Positions 47,390 through 57,068 of a DNA stretch of 64,000 bases are shown piece after piece (position 1 is the first letter of the stretch; each line of letters opens with the position of its first letter). The stretch is from assembly GCF_011386835.1 (NCBI RefSeq), contig NC_088792.1:46924882-46988881 (forward strand), given 5' to 3'. The notes beneath the pieces are model-generated. The model searched no databases. It saw only the letters and a program-made list of their open reading frames with translations, and was not told the origin of the DNA. Made by a program: the position numbers and the translations under genes. The DNA comes from Chrysemys picta bellii. Lineage: Eukaryota > Chordata > Testudines > Emydidae.

Positions 47390-47960
47390 ACACCTGGACC
47401 AGCTACTCTAAGACTTACTCTTTGCCATCAGAGAGGTACCCCAAGCCTCAACAGTGTTTTCACCCTTCGAATTGCTATATGGACGACAACCAAGGGTCAT
47501 GACCAAAAGGCAAGTACATGCCTTCCTAGACTTAGCTGACTATTACTGCTGATTCATAACTCATTTCACAACCATAGCAGGCCAGCTAACTGGCCTGATA
47601 AAGGATACTGCCCCAAGATGGATGCTGTGGACAGCCACCTGCGAAAGTCCCTTTCAAAACTCAAGACCATGCTCTGCAGATACCCAACTGTATAGCCCAA
47701 ACTTTGAAAATTAATTTGTATTACAAATGGACACATTGGAGGTAGGACTAGCGGCAGTCCTTTCTTGAAAAGTAAATGGAGAACACCACCCAATAATATA
47801 TATCTGCCAGAAACTCCTTCCCTGTGAGAAAATGTACCCAGTGATAGAAAAAGAGTGAAATTTGTCCCTTGGTCTGTCAGGACATGGGAAACCCTACCCT
47901 TGCAGACATAGCCAGAACCCTTTCATAGTCATGGTTGTGACTGTCTTCAGTAAAGTCAAA
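47390..47960 (+). pseudogene. Scrambled Gypsy relic: integrase end joined to RNase H
   Basis: The plus strand reads VPQASTVFSPFELLYGRQPR (end of the integrase core) and then, without a gap, VHAFLDLADYYC*FITHFTT and IAGQLTGLIKDTAPRWMLW, continuing to SPNFEN*FVLQMDTLEVGLA and LPCEKMYPVIEKE, which is RT-connection/RNase H. Integrase normally follows RNase H, so the order is reversed. Beyond 47850 a minus-strand piece reads HVLTDQGTNFTLF (integrase again). It is a patchwork of at least three dead Gypsy pieces with stops. Confidence 0.78.
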
Positions 47961-48389
47961 AGATTTTAAAATATGCTCTGCTTGCTTCCCCATAGCATAA
48001 ATTCTAGATGATACCTGTATATCTACAGTTTCTTGGTGCAGCTTTGCAGCAATGCAAAATCTTGCTTCCGGTCTCTCCACTGGGAAGGTTTGTCAAAGCT
48101 GAAGTTTTCTCAGGAATTGAAGAGTGGCATATTGATGAGATCCTGCAACCTTTGTTGCTTTGATCCTTCTGTTTGCAAGCTTTGTTGCTGTTTTGCAGTT
48201 TCTGTTCTTCGTTTCCTCCTTACATCATGTTATGTTCTTCTGTACCAGATATGGACTGGTTACAGAGCTTGCCTATACACACCAGATGTGTTTTATCATA
48301 AGATCCTTTAATGCTCTGCTAGGTATGGCTGAGGTTTGTTTAAATAAGGTATTTTATACACAGTGCCACCTAGTGGCTGAACAGTATAA

Positions 48390-49440
48390 TACAGTTTAGC
48401 ATTCTATTGCATCCACAACCAAAGAAGATGAATGGAGCCAAGCATGCCTCCTCACGGAAACTGTGGATGCCAGTGCTTTGGTGGAAAAGTCAAGCATCAC
48501 ACAATTCTCTGAGGGCATGTTTTGCCATGTTCTGCCCTTCTGTCAGAACATTAGCCAGTCTTCTTTTATCATCTGGCATATCTTGAACAAAAAATATCCT
48601 TTCCCACAGGTGGAATTGGTAATAAGCCATCACTACCTGGTAATCAGCCACTTTAATTCCCAGAGAAGAGGGCAAGAAAACTTTTCTCCCAAGTGCATCA
48701 ATTTTCCTCCCCTCTCTATCAGTAGGAGTAGAGTGAACTTGGCCAGACCTAAACCTGTTACTGCTAGCAGCCACCACCAGACAATTTGGTGCAGGATGTT
48801 TATGAAAGTAAGATTACCTACATGTAGTATCTGGTACAGTTTGTCTCCTTTCTTGGAAATTGGTCAACTCCTGCTTCCTGGCAGCCTAACAGTCTTAGCA
48901 GGCTTGAAGAGATCATCCAAAACAGGGAGAGATCTCCTATTCATGGAGGTAGCCCCAAGAATGTGTAATACTGGATGGGAGGTTTCCTCCACAACCATCA
49001 AAGGTAAGTTTAATGTGGCTACCAACAAGGTCATGAAATTGCAAAGCATCCTCAGAAGGGGAGGATGCAGAAGCCTCACGCATGTGCTCATCAGGTGACA
49101 AATCTGGCTCAAAGTCAGTATCCATTTGTTCCTGCTCAAAAAGAGGAGCTATCTCATCCTCTTTTTCAGAAACAGTATCAGTTACTGCCATCTGAGCTAC
49201 GGACAGATCTGGAAGAACTGGATCTGTAGACTGTTAAACCACCAGATCCTTATCAGATGAAACTTCACCTCTCCATCTATAAGGATAATGATCCAAAGGT
49301 TGTTGTGGAGAAATCTAATAAGACCATGAAGACCAGGGCTGCCAGTGCCTCCAGTAGCTGGAATCTGGAAACGTACCCATAGGAGGAGGAGCAAAAGGAT
49401 AAGGAGCCATAACCCAGGCTGAATCAAGTCTCCTGATTCT
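48390..49440 (-). pseudogene. Decayed DIRS gag, C-terminal half
   Basis: On the minus strand, pieces match the intact DIRS gag in order: PYPFAPPPMGTFPDSSYWRH WQPW near 49430-49350, then EDALQFHDLVG near 49050, then GRKIDALGRKVFLPSSLGIK and YQVVMAYYQFHLWERIF, DMPDDKRRLANVLTEGQNMA KHALREL near 48760-48500, then LASTVSVRRHAWLHSSSLVV near 48450. It contains stops and frameshifts. Its 5' continuation is at 59543-61390, beyond the nest. Confidence 0.75.
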
Positions 49441-49444
49441 TCCT

Positions 49445-50080
49445 GTAGCGAGGCCATGGGATACCCCACAGCCCCGCGGAGGGACGAGCCTCCCCTAGCA
49501 CCAACATGGGCGGAGCCAGTGTATCCTGCGCCCGCCCCCCAGAGGTCACGGCGCAGGATAGGAAGTATAAAAGCCCAACTGCAGAGCTCACTTGAAAGAC
49601 AGCCGCCGGAGAGGCCAGATGCCTGTGGCCTAGCTCCGAGTTGGGAGACGCTGGCAGGCTGCAGCCAACCCGAGGACTGGCCGGGCCAGCCGAGCCTACC
49701 CCTGGCCAGCTACCCTGAGGAGCAGCCGAGCCTACCTCTGGCCAGCTACCCCGAGGAGCAGCCGAGCCTACCCCTTGCCAGTTACCCAGAGGAACCGATG
49801 GTGCTGGAAACCTCCGAAGACACCGCCCTAACCCAGGTACCTTACGAGGGGGAGTCTGGAAGTAACCCGAGGGCAGCCAGCCCTGGTCTGGCCACAGCAC
49901 TGCCAGAACCAATGTCAGTGTGTTGCGGTCAGGATCCCCACTGACACAGCAGCGAGTCTTCTGCCGCTGCTAGGGCCCCAGGCTGGGACGCAGTGGAGTG
50001 GGTGGGCCTGCGTCCCCCCGCCACACCGCTCACGGGTGGCAGTCTCCCCCTCGCACCAGATGCTCAGAACCAGGAGCCTA
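49445..50080 (+). mobile_element. Gypsy-type LTR and leader (family X), plus orientation
   Basis: Starts TGTAGCGAGGCCATGGGATA; TATA box AGGAAGTATAAAAGCCCAAC at about 49560; colinear with the minus-strand copy at 42765-43375. It is open for 162 codons (49456-49944) and holds three 36-bp repeats (49684-49791). It is cut at 50081 by the start of another LTR. Whether the repeat block belongs to the LTR or to a leader is unclear. Confidence 0.7.
49684..49791 (+). repeat. Three 36-bp tandem repeats
   Basis: Units of the form CAGCCGAGCCTACCCCTGGC CAGCTACCCTGAGGAG, three copies with few differences, each encoding EQPSLPLASYPE-like 12-mers in the open plus-strand frame. Because the unit is a multiple of three, the frame is kept. 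The sister LTR at 42765-43375 lacks the expansion. Confidence 0.85.
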
Positions 50081-50719
50081 TGTTAGGGGCTTATTCCTTC
50101 ACCCTCTCACTTCCCTGGTCCTTCTCGCATGAACAGAAAGCAACAATACCCGAAGTCCAAAGGCGCAAACAATTCGATGTTTATTGGGGTGAACTTTCAG
50201 CAAGCATAATTCCAGTTTCCTTCCTCACTGTCCCCCTTCCCAGCTCTGACACCACAGGGCCTTGCCTGTCTCCCTGTTCCTGTTCCCATTCCCTGTTCCC
50301 AGTCCTCCCCCCCCCTTAGCGAAACATGATTTCAGTTCCCCCACCCCCATTCCCCCCTTACTTCCTGATTGACTGCATACTATACAGTAAAACTTAAGTT
50401 CTGCTTAGCTATACCTTAACCAATCATTTTACTGAAATTTAACTAACCAATCCTAACATACTGTAACATGGTTATTTAACCAATTATATCCCACCACCTT
50501 AATTGGTTTACACCCAACAAAATTAATTATACAGCAGACAGAAACAATCACAGAACCAGACAGAGATTATACAGACAAACAATAGGGAAGTGGAGACTAC
50601 AGTGAGAGAACAATACAGAAATGAGGATTTCACATCCCAGCTATTGATAAGTGAGTTCTTGCCAGACAGGATGCTATTAAAGAGGAGGTTACTCACCCTG
50701 TGCAGTAACTGACGTTCTT

Positions 50720-50893
50720 CGAGATGAGTGTCCCTGTGGGTGCTCCACTACAGGTGCTGGTGCGTCCCTGCGCCTTCGCCCGGAGATTTTTACAGCAGTG
50801 CTCATAGCGGCCACGCATGCTCAGAATCTGCCCCCCGCTGTGACTCTAGGGTAATAGAACGCATGCGTGGCCGGTCTCCTCAGTTCCTTCTCT
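50720..50893 (+). repeat. DIRS left inverted terminal repeat
   Basis: Core from TGTCCCTGTGGGTGCTCCAC through CATGCGTGGCCGGTCTCCTC to CAGTTCCTTCTC. It matches the reverse complement of 56418-56580 with no difference noticed. The outer part of the left end (GGTTACTCACCCTGTGCAGT, 50686-50719) is unique to this side. The outer limit, near 50682, is inferred from the internal complementary region. Confidence 0.92.
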
Positions 50894-50940
50894 ACCACGG
50901 AGGCCCCCCAACTCCGAAGTAGAGGGGAGGAGGGTGGGTA

Positions 50941-51050
50941 GTGGAGCACCCACAGGGACACTCATCTCGAAGAACGTCAGTTACTGCACAGGGTGAGTAA
51001 CCTCCTCTTCTTCTTCGAGAGATGTCCCTGTGGGTGCTCCACTACAGGTG
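50941..51050. repeat. DIRS internal complementary region
   Basis: First half GTGGAGCACCCACAGGGACA ... GTCAGTTACTGCACAGGGTG is the reverse complement of the left terminus. Second half CTTCTTCTTCGAGAGATGTC CCTGTGGGTGCTCCACTAC is the reverse complement of the right terminus. The joint, near GAGTAACCTCCTCTTCTTC, defines both element ends. This region templates circular replication intermediates in DIRS elements. Confidence 0.9.
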
Positions 51051-51068
51051 ACTTAAAAGCAGTGTATC

Positions 51069-52160
51069 TTAAGGAGGTAGGGACTTCGGATCTGGTAGGA
51101 ACGCCGTCGAGAGTACCGCCCTGCCCAAGCGTATGTCAGATAAAGGGCCTTGAATAAGGGCATAGTGTTTAGCAAAAGTATGGTCAGATGACCAAGTGGC
51201 TGCTTTACAAATGTCAGCCAAGGGGACTTTGCGTAAGAACGCGATGGAGGCAGCCAGAGATCTAGGGGAGTGTGTTCTAATGCCATCTGGAGGTGCAACC
51301 CCTTTCATCTGATAGCACAGTCGGATGCACTGGGAGATCCAGTTCGAGAGTCTCTGGGTAGAAATAGGCATGCCCTTGGAGCGCTCTGCAATAGAGACAA
51401 AAAGTCTAGAGGAGTTTCTAAAGGGTTTGGTTCTATCCAAATAGAATGACAAGGCTCTGCGAACATCTAGTGTATGCATTGAGGCTTCAAAGGAGTTTGC
51501 ATGTGGTTTCGGGAAAAAAGTCGGGAGGTGTATGGGTTCATTAATATGGAATGATGAGTGTACCTTCGGAAGAAATTTGGGATGCAATCTGAGGGTAACC
51601 TTGTCTTTAAAAAATATCGTATATGGTGGATGAGCCATGAGAGCTGCCATTTCTCCTGCCCGTCTGGCAGAAGTAATTGCCACTAGAAACGCAGTTTTCA
51701 TGGAGAGGTGTAAAAGGGAGCACGTGGCTAGGGGTTCGAAGGGTTGTTGAGTTAGGGCAGACAGTACCAGATGAAGGTCCCAGGGGGTGGTTGGTTGTTT
51801 AATGTCTGGATATAAGGTTTGTAGGCCCTTGAGGAAACACTTCGTAGTAGCGTGAGCAAAGACAGACATATCATCAATTCTGTCGTGGAAAGTTGTAATA
51901 GCAGCTAAATGGACCCTGATGGAGCTGAAAGAAAGGCCGGCTCGCTTAAGGCCCAAGAGATAGTCCAATATAAGCGGAAGAGGTACCGAGGTAGGAGAAA
52001 GGTGTTTGGCAGAACACCAATGTGTGAATCGTTTCCACTTTTGAAGATAGGTCTTGCGAGTAGATTGCGTTCTGCTATGTAGGAGCACCTCCTGAACTTG
52101 TTCGGAGCAATCTAATTCGCGTTGGGAGAACCACGTAGGAACCAGGCCTTGAGGTGAAGC
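51069..52160 (-). CDS. DIRS tyrosine recombinase (YR)
   Basis: This is the distal part of a 966-codon open frame (53969-51069). The N-terminal SAM-like domain is TRKTYLQKWKRFTHWCSAKH...LGLKRAGLSFSSIRVHLAAI. The catalytic domain has AITSARRAGEMAAL (first Arg), then GIRTHSPRSLAASIAF (H-x-x-R), ATWSSDHTFAKHYAL (Trp and nucleophile Tyr). All catalytic positions of the phage-integrase family are present, so the enzyme may be functional. It would insert the circular DNA copy into the host. The start is unknown; the frame is open far upstream. It ends ...FLPDPKSLPP and a stop. Confidence 0.9.
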   Translation of the reverse strand, partial: ASPQGLVPTWFSQRELDCSEQVQEVLLHSRTQSTRKTYLQKWKRFTHWCSAKHLSPTSVPLPLILDYLLGLKRAGLSFSSIRVHLAAITTFHDRIDDMSVFAHATTKCFLKGLQTLYPDIKQPTTPWDLHLVLSALTQQPFEPLATCSLLHLSMKTAFLVAITSARRAGEMAALMAHPPYTIFFKDKVTLRLHPKFLPKVHSSFHINEPIHLPTFFPKPHANSFEASMHTLDVRRALSFYLDRTKPFRNSSRLFVSIAERSKGMPISTQRLSNWISQCIRLCYQMKGVAPPDGIRTHSPRSLAASIAFLRKVPLADICKAATWSSDHTFAKHYALIQGPLSDIRLGRAVLSTAFLPDPKSLPP

Positions 52161-54052
52161 ATGGACAGGTTGGGGTGGAGAAAACGACCGTGCTGTTGAG
52201 ATAGAAGGTTCGGAATAAGCGGCAGGGAGACTGGTGGTTGGATTGACATTCTGGTGAGAAAGGGAAACCATGGTTGTCTGGGCCACGATGGGGCAATGAG
52301 GATCACCCTGGCTCGATCCGTTCGTATTTTTATCAGGACCCTGTTGAGAACTGGTATCGGGGGAAACGCATAGAATAGGCTTCGGTGCCATGAGATCATG
52401 AATGCGTCCCCCAGGGAACGTTTGCCCAGTCCTGCTCTGGAGCAGAAATTGAGACATTTCTTGTTCTTTGCAGTTGCAAAGAGGTCTATTGTAGGGTAGC
52501 CCCAGATGCTGAATACCTCGTGAATGGTTTTGTCGTCTATCTCCCACTCGTGGTCCCATGGGAAGCGTCTGCTCAGTTCGTCCGCTGTGGTGTTCATGAT
52601 CCCGGGAAGATAAGCAGCTGATACCCGGATGTTGTTCAGAATGCACCAATTCCAGAGCTTCATCGCCTCTGTGCACAGCGAATGGGAACGAGCTCCGCCC
52701 TGCCTGTTTACGTAAAACATGCAAGCAATGTTGTCCGTCATTATGCGTACGTGATGATGTTTGATTAGTGGCAGGAAGTGACGGCACGCGTTGCGAATGG
52801 CTCGAAGTTCTAGTACATTTATGTGCAGGGAGGTCTCGGTTGGTGACCATAGTCCCTGTACTGTGTGATGAGACATATGTGCACCCCACCCTGTCATAGA
52901 TGCATCGGTGGTCAGAATGCGTGATGGAGCCTGTTGAAGAAACGGGACTCCAGAACAAAGGTTGGAGTGGACGGTCCACCAACGTAGCGAGCTTTTGACT
53001 GGAGTAGGCAGGGAGAGAGTCTTGTTCAAAGAATGCACATTCGGTTTGTAAACCGTTGCCAACCACGCTTGGAAGCACCTCATGTGCAGGCGTGCATTCT
53101 GGACGACAAAAGTGCACGAGGCCATGTGACCTAGTAGTTGTAGGCAGTCTCGGGCAGTTACCTGAGGGCTGTTGCGAATAGTTGTGGTCAGTTGTTTTAT
53201 GGAATTGTAGCGATCGGGTGGGAGCGATGCCAGCCCGGTCCGAGAGTCGAGGTCTGCGCCTATGAACTGAAGGTGCTGGGTGGGGCGTAATGTGGATTTG
53301 TCTCTGTTTATTTGTAGGCCGAGAGAAAGAAAACACTCGACTGTGAGTCGTGTGAACCGGAGCGCCTCGTCGAATGTTGAAGCTTTGAGGAGGCAATCGT
53401 CGAGGTACGGAAATATTATTACCCCTTGTCTCCTGAGGTAAGCAGTGACTACAGCTAGAAGTTTGGAAAAAGCACGGGGGGCTGTAGATAGTCCGAAGGG
53501 GAGTACCCTGTATTGGAAATGTGTGGAACCAAGGGTAAACCGGAGGAAACGTCTGTGGGCCGGATGTATAGTGACGTGGAAATAGGCATCTTGTAGGTCG
53601 AGGGCAGAAAACCAGTCGCCCTGCTCCAGCGCTGGGATTATGGTATTGAGGGTCACCATCTTGAACTTTTGTTTTTTGATGAATCTGTTGAGCCGCCTGA
53701 GATCGAGGATTGGTCGCCATCCCCCATTTTTCTTCTCCGTTAAGAAATAATGGGAGTAAAAACCCTTCCCTCTGTGTTGCTCTGGCACGACTTCTACTGC
53801 TCCCAGATGAAGGAGATGTTGCACTTCTTGGAGGAGTAGCTGCTCGTGAGAAGGGTCCCTGAAGAGGGACGGGGAGGGTGGGTGGGTGGGAGGTAAGGAG
53901 AGGAACGGGATGACGTATCCAATTGTAACTACCTCTAAGACCCATTTGTCGGAGGTAATGCTCCTCCATTGTTGGAAAAAAGGTCGTAGGCGGTGTCCAA
54001 AGATTGGTGTGTCGGCTGGAGTGAGGGCATTGCTTTCTAAACCCTCGACCAA
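52112..54052 (-). CDS. DIRS reverse transcriptase, RNase H and methyltransferase-like domain
   Basis: Open for 646 codons. RT: YFLTEKKNGGWRPILDLRRL, ALDLQDAYFHVTIHPAHRRF, VLPFGLSTAPRAF and the active site IIFPYLDDCLLKA (YLDD). RNase H: ILTTDASMTGWGAHM, NVLELRAIRNA, RIMTDNIACMFYVN and NTTADELSR, giving D-E-D-D. The methyltransferase-like domain of DIRS follows: TIDLFATAKNKKCLNFCS, SLFYAFPPIPVLNRVL, ILIAPSWPRQPWFPFL. The frame extends past the nominal start into gag (PHQLIGRFENLVEG), so it is probably reached by frameshifting or its own initiation. No internal stop. Confidence 0.92.
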   Translation of the reverse strand: MVEGLESNALTPADTPIFGHRLRPFFQQWRSITSDKWVLEVVTIGYVIPFLSLPPTHPPSPSLFRDPSHEQLLLQEVQHLLHLGAVEVVPEQHRGKGFYSHYFLTEKKNGGWRPILDLRRLNRFIKKQKFKMVTLNTIIPALEQGDWFSALDLQDAYFHVTIHPAHRRFLRFTLGSTHFQYRVLPFGLSTAPRAFSKLLAVVTAYLRRQGVIIFPYLDDCLLKASTFDEALRFTRLTVECFLSLGLQINRDKSTLRPTQHLQFIGADLDSRTGLASLPPDRYNSIKQLTTTIRNSPQVTARDCLQLLGHMASCTFVVQNARLHMRCFQAWLATVYKPNVHSLNKTLSLPTPVKSSLRWWTVHSNLCSGVPFLQQAPSRILTTDASMTGWGAHMSHHTVQGLWSPTETSLHINVLELRAIRNACRHFLPLIKHHHVRIMTDNIACMFYVNRQGGARSHSLCTEAMKLWNWCILNNIRVSAAYLPGIMNTTADELSRRFPWDHEWEIDDKTIHEVFSIWGYPTIDLFATAKNKKCLNFCSRAGLGKRSLGDAFMISWHRSLFYAFPPIPVLNRVLIKIRTDRARVILIAPSWPRQPWFPFLTRMSIQPPVSLPLIPNLLSQQHGRFLHPNLSMLHLKAWFLRGSPNAN

Positions 54053-54056
54053 GTTT

Positions 54057-56238
54057 TCAAATCTGCCTATTAGCTGATGGGGGTTGGGGCGCCCCTGTAG
54101 AGTTTGGGCGACGTCGCTGGAATCTTGGTCGTGGACGTTGCGGCTGTTGCTGTTCCTGCGGTCTATGGGAAGGTTGTGTAAATGCGGGATAACGTGGCCG
54201 GTGGTATGGTTGGTATCGATATTGTCGTCTCCTTGCCGTAGGTGTCTGGAGACCTAAAGACCGAAGGGTTGTTCTGGAGTCTTTCATTGAATGAAGCACT
54301 TCATTCGTGTTAGAAGCAAAAAGTTTGTCCCCGTCGAAGGGAAGATCTTCAATCGTGTTCTGAACTTCTCGAGGAAAAAAGGAAGAGGAGAGCCATGAGC
54401 CCCGTCGCATGACTATCGCTGTAGCGGTAGATCTTGCCGCTGTGTTGGCTACATCGAGGGCTGCTTGGAGAGCGGTGCGTGAAATGGCTTGGCCCTCAGA
54501 AACTATAGCTCTGAACTGTTGTTTTCTTTGTTCTGGAATGTCATCAATAAAGTCCATTAAATTATTATAGTTTTTATGGTCGTATTTTGCCAGGACTGCG
54601 GTATAATTAGCTATGCGAAATTGGAGGGTGGAGGATGCATAGATCTTGCGACCAAACAGGTCCAGTCGTTTGCTATCCTTGTTAGGTGGGGCAGAACGAG
54701 AATACTGTTGTCTAGCCCTCTGGTTCGCAGCGTCTACTACCAATGAGTTTGGTGCTGGGTGAGTAAAAAGGAATTCAGAGTCCTTTGGAGAAATAAAATA
54801 CTTCTTATCCGCTTGCTTGCAGGTAGGTAGGCTTGTCGCTGGAGTCTGCCAGATGGACTTAGCAGGTTCTAAAAGGGCTGCGTTAATTGGAAGTGCCACT
54901 CTGGAGGAAGAAGGGGGCTGTAGGATGTTCGTCAGCTCATGCTGTTGTTCGGGAACCACTTCCAGGTTAATGTTCAGGGCACTAGCAACTCTCTTAAAGA
55001 GGTCCTGGAATTTTGTATATTCATCAGAGGGAGTGGGGGGAAGGGGAAGTAACGCTTCCTCCGGCGCTAACTCCGGGTCTGTTGGACCGGGAGAAGGGCT
55101 AGGTTTATCCTGGGAACGTGGCTGTGTTGCCAGGCGTCTCGTGTCACTAGCGTATGTATTAGGAGACGGCACTGGATCAGTGTTGCGCCTGGTCGAATGG
55201 CCACGGGGCATGTGTTCCCGAGGGTATGATGCCCATGGTGTCCAGTATTGCCATGGTGGTGGGTAGGGCATTGATGGTGCCATCCAGGGGTTCATCCCCC
55301 AAGGGGCATGGTCCTGAGAGTGGGATGAGGTAGTATTTCCATAGCCCTTACTGCTCTGGGTCCGGGGCTGGGAGTCATGATATGGGGAAAAAACTCCCTG
55401 TGGATCTGCTTCCTCCTCACTGGAGGAAAACTGCTCAGATCCTGACTCAGGCATTGCCACAGAATATGCGTTCATGAGCGGAGACTGCAAGGTAGGTGAC
55501 ACTAGAAGATCAGCTGTCTGGGTAAAATGTGTGAAAGCAGCTGCTGCAGGAGATGAAAGCTGAGCCGATAGAGGCTGCTGCACAAGAGCATTCCTGCGAT
55601 CGGGGCTTCTGGCTGTGATCTGAGTGTCAGAATGCCCCGCAGGCGTCGGTGCCGCTGTCGGAGCCGGGCGAGAAAAGTCGGGCTGCCCCGGGTGCGGTGT
55701 GCCGAGGAATGTCGGCACCGTCTCATTCGCGGTGCCGAACGGTGCCGTCACTGAGGCAGGCAACTGGAAGCCTGATGCCTCGGCACCGGAGCTTCTCGGC
55801 GGCGCTGAAGCCTCCCGCGGCTTTTGCGCTGTTCCGGAGGAGCCTGCCTCATGAAAAGTGCTGAGGCGAGGGATCACAGGCAGAGAGATCGTTGATCTGC
55901 CTGGAGAAATTGTATGCCTCCTAGCCCTGCCTGGTGAGGAAAAATGCCCCTTCTTCGTAGACTTCTTTATCTTTTTTGAGGGGGGGGGGCTGTGTCGGGT
56001 AGCGGAGCCGGCTTCAATGCCTGGGTCTGAAAACTGACCCGATAGATTTTTGAAGCAGGAGCAGTTTCAGTTTAAGCTCTCTGTCTTTGCGTGCCCTGGA
56101 GCTGAGTTTAGAGCAGTGGGCACATTTTTGGGGAATGTGACCTTCCCCCAAACATTTTATACATTTTGAGTGCCCGTCCGATGACGGGATAGCCTCCTTA
56201 CAAGTAGCACAGCGCTTGAAACCGGTGGAGCCCGGCAT
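54057..56238 (-). CDS. DIRS gag, split by an apparent +1 shift
   Basis: Two frames. 56238-56014 encodes MPGSTGFKRCATCKEAIPSS then KCIKCLGEGHIPQKCAHCSK (zinc-knuckle-like Cys/His spacing) and a basic helix, ending at a stop. The second frame is open from about 56060 to 54057. Its known region begins FSDPGIEAGSATRHS and continues through Ser/Pro-rich sequence, PPTPSDEYTKFQDLFKRVAS, ADKKYFISPKDSEFLFTHPA PNSLVV and GRKIYASSTLQFRIANYTAV, to a basic Arg/Pro-rich tail. The two must join within 56014-56060 by +1; either a one-base mutation or programmed shifting would do. Nucleocapsid role is family knowledge. Confidence 0.82.
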
Positions 56239-56251
56239 AGCCGCGGCTGAC

Positions 56252-56254
56252 AGG

Positions 56255-56284
<30 letters not shown>
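56252..56284. repeat. Poly(T)/poly(A) tract upstream of DIRS gag
   Basis: About 32 consecutive T on the plus strand (poly(A) on the coding strand), about ten bases upstream of the gag start codon at 56238. Simple sequence; its role, if any, in the element's leader is unknown. Confidence 0.9.
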
Positions 56285-56285
<1 letters not shown>

Positions 56286-56417
56286 GGTAAACTGGGTAAG
56301 TAACTATTTAACCAGAAAAAACTGACAGAAAAATGGTTTCTAAAGGATAATTAAGGGAATAGTGAAGGAATCTCTAATGAGCCTGCTGAGCTCCGTCTCA
56401 GGCCGGGGACGGTTGAG

Positions 56418-56580
56418 AAGGAACTGAGGAGACCGGCCACGCATGCGTTCTATTACCCTAGAGTCACAGCGGGGGGCAGATTCTGAGCATGCGTGGCCGC
56501 TATGAGCACTGCTGTAAAAATCTCCGGGCGAAGGCGCAGGGACGCACCAGCACCTGTAGTGGAGCACCCACAGGGACATC
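56418..56580 (-). repeat. DIRS right inverted terminal repeat
   Basis: Reverse complement of 50720-50893. Both copies encode the same 55-residue chance reading, confirming identity. The outermost bases (ACATCTCTCGAAGAAGAA, to about 56593) differ from the left end and are matched by the second half of the internal complementary region. Confidence 0.92.
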
Positions 56581-57068
56581 TCTCGAAGAAGAACTAAGTT
56601 TTCTTTTACATCTTTTAGGCTCTTCCCTTTCTCTGGAGGTGATAGGAATACAATCCTGTCCTGATATTCCTAACAGCCCAATAGCACCTTATTTCAATGT
56701 GACTAGTTTCAGGGCCGGTGCAAGGATATTTTGTACCCTAGGCAAAACTTCCACTTTGCGCACACCCCCCCCCCCCAATAAATCACATACATTATACACA
56801 ATACACGGTCACAGAGTAACATGTTATAATTTATGCAGGCATAACACAGCAGCAGGGTTTAAAACTCAGACAGGGCCGCCCAGAGGATTCAGGGTTCCGG
56901 GGGTAAAGCAATTTTGGGGGGCCCTTCCATAATAAAAAGTTGCAATACTATAGTAACATGTATTTGGAAATGTAAAAAAGAACTAGTGAAATACATTAAA
57001 ATTAATTTGTAATAATTTGAAAATACACTAAATACATTATTTAAAAACATTAAAAGCTGTAATGGTAT

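Larger units (their letters stand above)
50682..56593 (-). mobile_element. Young DIRS (tyrosine recombinase) retrotransposon
   Basis: DIRS elements integrate through a tyrosine recombinase and a circular intermediate and make no target duplication. Structure: inverted terminal repeats at about 50720-50893 and 56418-56580 that are identical as far as I can read (about 165 bp), with terminal extensions that differ. An internal complementary region at 50941-51050 is the reverse complement of the left end joined to that of the right end. Genes on the minus strand: gag (56238-54057), RT/RNase H/methyltransferase (54052-52112) and tyrosine recombinase (about 52160-51069). It is about 5.9 kb, inserted in the LTR at 50081-59297. 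The identical ITRs indicate a recent insertion. Confidence 0.93.

Noticed and set aside
48463..49098. 211-codon plus-strand open frame
   Set aside because: The minus strand of this interval matches DIRS gag, so the plus-strand frame is its shadow.
50728..50922. 55-residue reading repeated at 56579-56340
   Set aside because: It is the two DIRS terminal repeats read in the same frame; repetition reflects the ITRs, not a duplicated gene.
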